7,193 nt of DNA, from contig CAMNLO010000076.1 of the NCBI GenBank assembly GCA_946543095.1, positions 1 through 7,193 of the forward strand, written 5' to 3'. Positions within the stretch are counted from its first letter, which is position 1, and each line of letters starts with the position of its first letter. Shown here in pieces: positions 5,980 through 7,193 of the stretch. A program made the translations under genes and the position numbers. The notes under the pieces were generated by a model, which saw only the letters and a program-made list of their open reading frames with translations, was not told the DNA's origin and searched no databases. The stretch is from an uncultured bacterium (GTDB taxonomy: Bacteria > Bacillota > Clostridia > Lachnospirales > Lachnospiraceae).

Positions 5980-7193
5980 TTGGAAGAGTTTAAACTGCCG
6001 GTCATCGTTATCCATGGCATTACGATACTGCCCGGGATGATCATGCATTTTGACCTGCGTAAACCAGCGGATATCAAAGCAGTGGAAAAAGCTTTCGCGG
6101 CGGATGAGAGCGTTTTGATCCTCACAGGTGAGGATCAGGGCTCCGAAGAGGCTGTAGGAAGCTTTGTTCCCACTATGGACAATATTCTGCCCATCGGCCT
6201 GCGCTCCAGGATCAAACAGCTGATCCGGATGCCCGGGGGAGTCACCAGGGTTTTGGTGGAGGGCAATGAGAGGGCGGAGGTCCTGGATCTGGAAAACGGA
6301 CCTGATGGAAGGGTTTTTGCCACTGCCAGGATCGTTTCCGAAGGAAACTCTCGCCTCCCGGAAGAGATTTCCATGCCCGCCTCTCCCGAGGATGAGCTGC
6401 GCTATGAGGCAATGCTCCGGGAGCTGAAGGAGAAATTCGCGGAATACTGCGTGGCGTTCCCCAAGGTGGGAGAGAATGTGCTGCGCAGCCTCCAGGATAT
6501 GGACCGGCTGGATGCCGCCATCGACAGGATCGCGCTGCAGCTGCCTCTGGGACATGAGGACAGGCAGGCCTTCCTGATGGCAAAGGATCTGGACGAGCGC
6601 TTCGGGATCTTAATGGGGTATCTTACCAGCGAGCGGGATATCGCCAGGATCCGTCAGGAGATCGCCGTGAAGCTTCAGGAAAAGATGGACGAAAACCAGC
6701 GGAATTACATCCTGAGGGAGCAGATGAGCTATCTTCAGGAGGAGCTGGAGGACGAGGAGGAGCTCTCCGAGATCGGGGAGATGCGGAAGGCTCTGGAAGC
6801 GCTGGAGGCCTCCGAAGAAGTCAAGGAAAAGATCGAAAAAGCCATCAGCCGTTACGAGAAGCTGGGCTTTAACAATTCAGAGGCCAGCGTGGAAAGGGGC
6901 TATATCGAGACCCTTCTGGAGCTGCCCTGGGATAAGACCTTGGAGGAGAACAAGGACCTGCTGCATGCGGAGCAGGTGTTGGAAGAGGATCACTACGGAC
7001 TGGAGAAGGTGAAGGAGAGAGTGATGGAGTTTCTGGCGGTTCGCGCCAGAAAGCCCGACGGCAAGTCTCCGATCCTCTGTCTGGTGGGCCCTCCCGGGAC
7101 CGGAAAGACCTCCGTGGTAAAAAGCATCGCAAGAGCCCTGGAGCTGCCCTATGAGCGGATCTGCCTGGGGGGTGTCAGGGACGAGGCGGAGAT
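5980..7193 (+). CDS. lon: ATP-dependent protease Lon (LonA), 3' part cut by the window edge
   Basis: The frame is open from a TTG at 5980 to the edge, about 404 codons, roughly half of a usual Lon. Lon is a homohexameric AAA+ serine protease that removes misfolded and regulatory proteins. Visible parts are the N-terminal substrate-binding domain (about 1-200; KLPVIVIHGITILPGM and IKQLIRMPGGVTRVLVEG), the helical coiled-coil region with NQRNYILREQMSYLQEEL, then LELPW (313-317), DHYGLEKVKERV (337-348), Walker A GPPGTGKT (370-377) and LGGVRDEAE at the end. Walker B, the sensors and the Ser-Lys protease dyad lie beyond the window. HG at the N-terminal loop replaces the common RG. It follows clpX by 27 nt with no promoter seen between, so it is probably co-transcribed with tig-clpP-clpX. 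The start codon is uncommon and may lower its translation. Confidence 0.95.
   Translation, partial: MEEFKLPVIVIHGITILPGMIMHFDLRKPADIKAVEKAFAADESVLILTGEDQGSEEAVGSFVPTMDNILPIGLRSRIKQLIRMPGGVTRVLVEGNERAEVLDLENGPDGRVFATARIVSEGNSRLPEEISMPASPEDELRYEAMLRELKEKFAEYCVAFPKVGENVLRSLQDMDRLDAAIDRIALQLPLGHEDRQAFLMAKDLDERFGILMGYLTSERDIARIRQEIAVKLQEKMDENQRNYILREQMSYLQEELEDEEELSEIGEMRKALEALEASEEVKEKIEKAISRYEKLGFNNSEASVERGYIETLLELPWDKTLEENKDLLHAEQVLEEDHYGLEKVKERVMEFLAVRARKPDGKSPILCLVGPPGTGKTSVVKSIARALELPYERICLGGVRDEAE

Noticed and set aside
5680..6555. 291-codon open frame antisense to clpX and lon
   Set aside because: It runs opposite the 3' end of clpX and the 5' half of lon, both clearly conserved. It has no recognisable domain or ribosome binding site and arises from GC-rich codon bias.
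2651..7193. Possible new system linked to tig-clpP-clpX-lon
   Set aside because: The gene order is widely conserved and all visible catalytic and docking residues are normal; this is an ordinary housekeeping operon.

Overview
The window looks like chromosome of a Clostridia member, most likely Lachnospiraceae. This is inferred from the protein styles (clostridial short DtxR-type regulator, B. subtilis-like ClpP, clostridial trigger factor with a Lys/Glu tail), strong AGGAGG-type ribosome binding sites, extended -10 promoters and GC-rich third positions. No mobile element, tRNA, rRNA, CRISPR array or phage gene was recognised.

Layout. Positions 1-102 hold a promoter region that appears to fire both ways: rightward into a lipoprotein gene and leftward out of the window. 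Positions 103-1014 encode a secreted, lipid-anchored metallo-beta-lactamase-fold protein related to the ComEC hydrolase domain. Its 3' end overlaps, tail to tail, a DtxR/MntR-like metal-responsive repressor on the minus strand (971-1354). A 115-bp divergent spacer (1355-1469) with a 7-bp-arm inverted repeat separates the repressor from a galactose mutarotase gene (1470-2528). A 122-bp spacer with a good promoter follows. It leads into a proteostasis operon in the widely conserved order tig (2651-3997), clpP (4001-4657), clpX (4654-5952), lon (5980 to the right edge, cut inside the AAA+ domain).

How the genes work together. Trigger factor catches nascent chains at the ribosome exit. ClpX unfolds tagged or damaged proteins and feeds them to the ClpP chamber. 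Lon degrades misfolded proteins on its own. The four genes are tightly packed (3-bp gap, 4-bp ATGA overlap, 27-bp gap), so they are probably co-transcribed and partly translationally coupled. The left half is a separate set of single genes. The repressor sits between a lipoprotein and a sugar enzyme and may mainly control itself or distant metal-uptake genes.

No clearly new system is visible. The points most worth a second look are the convergent overlap that rewrites the lipoprotein C-terminus, the mixed metal-ligand set of the repressor, the palindrome placed exactly in the repressor promoter spacer, the back-to-back promoters at the left edge, and the Lys/Glu-rich tails of trigger factor and ClpP that also carry the ribosome binding sites of the next genes.
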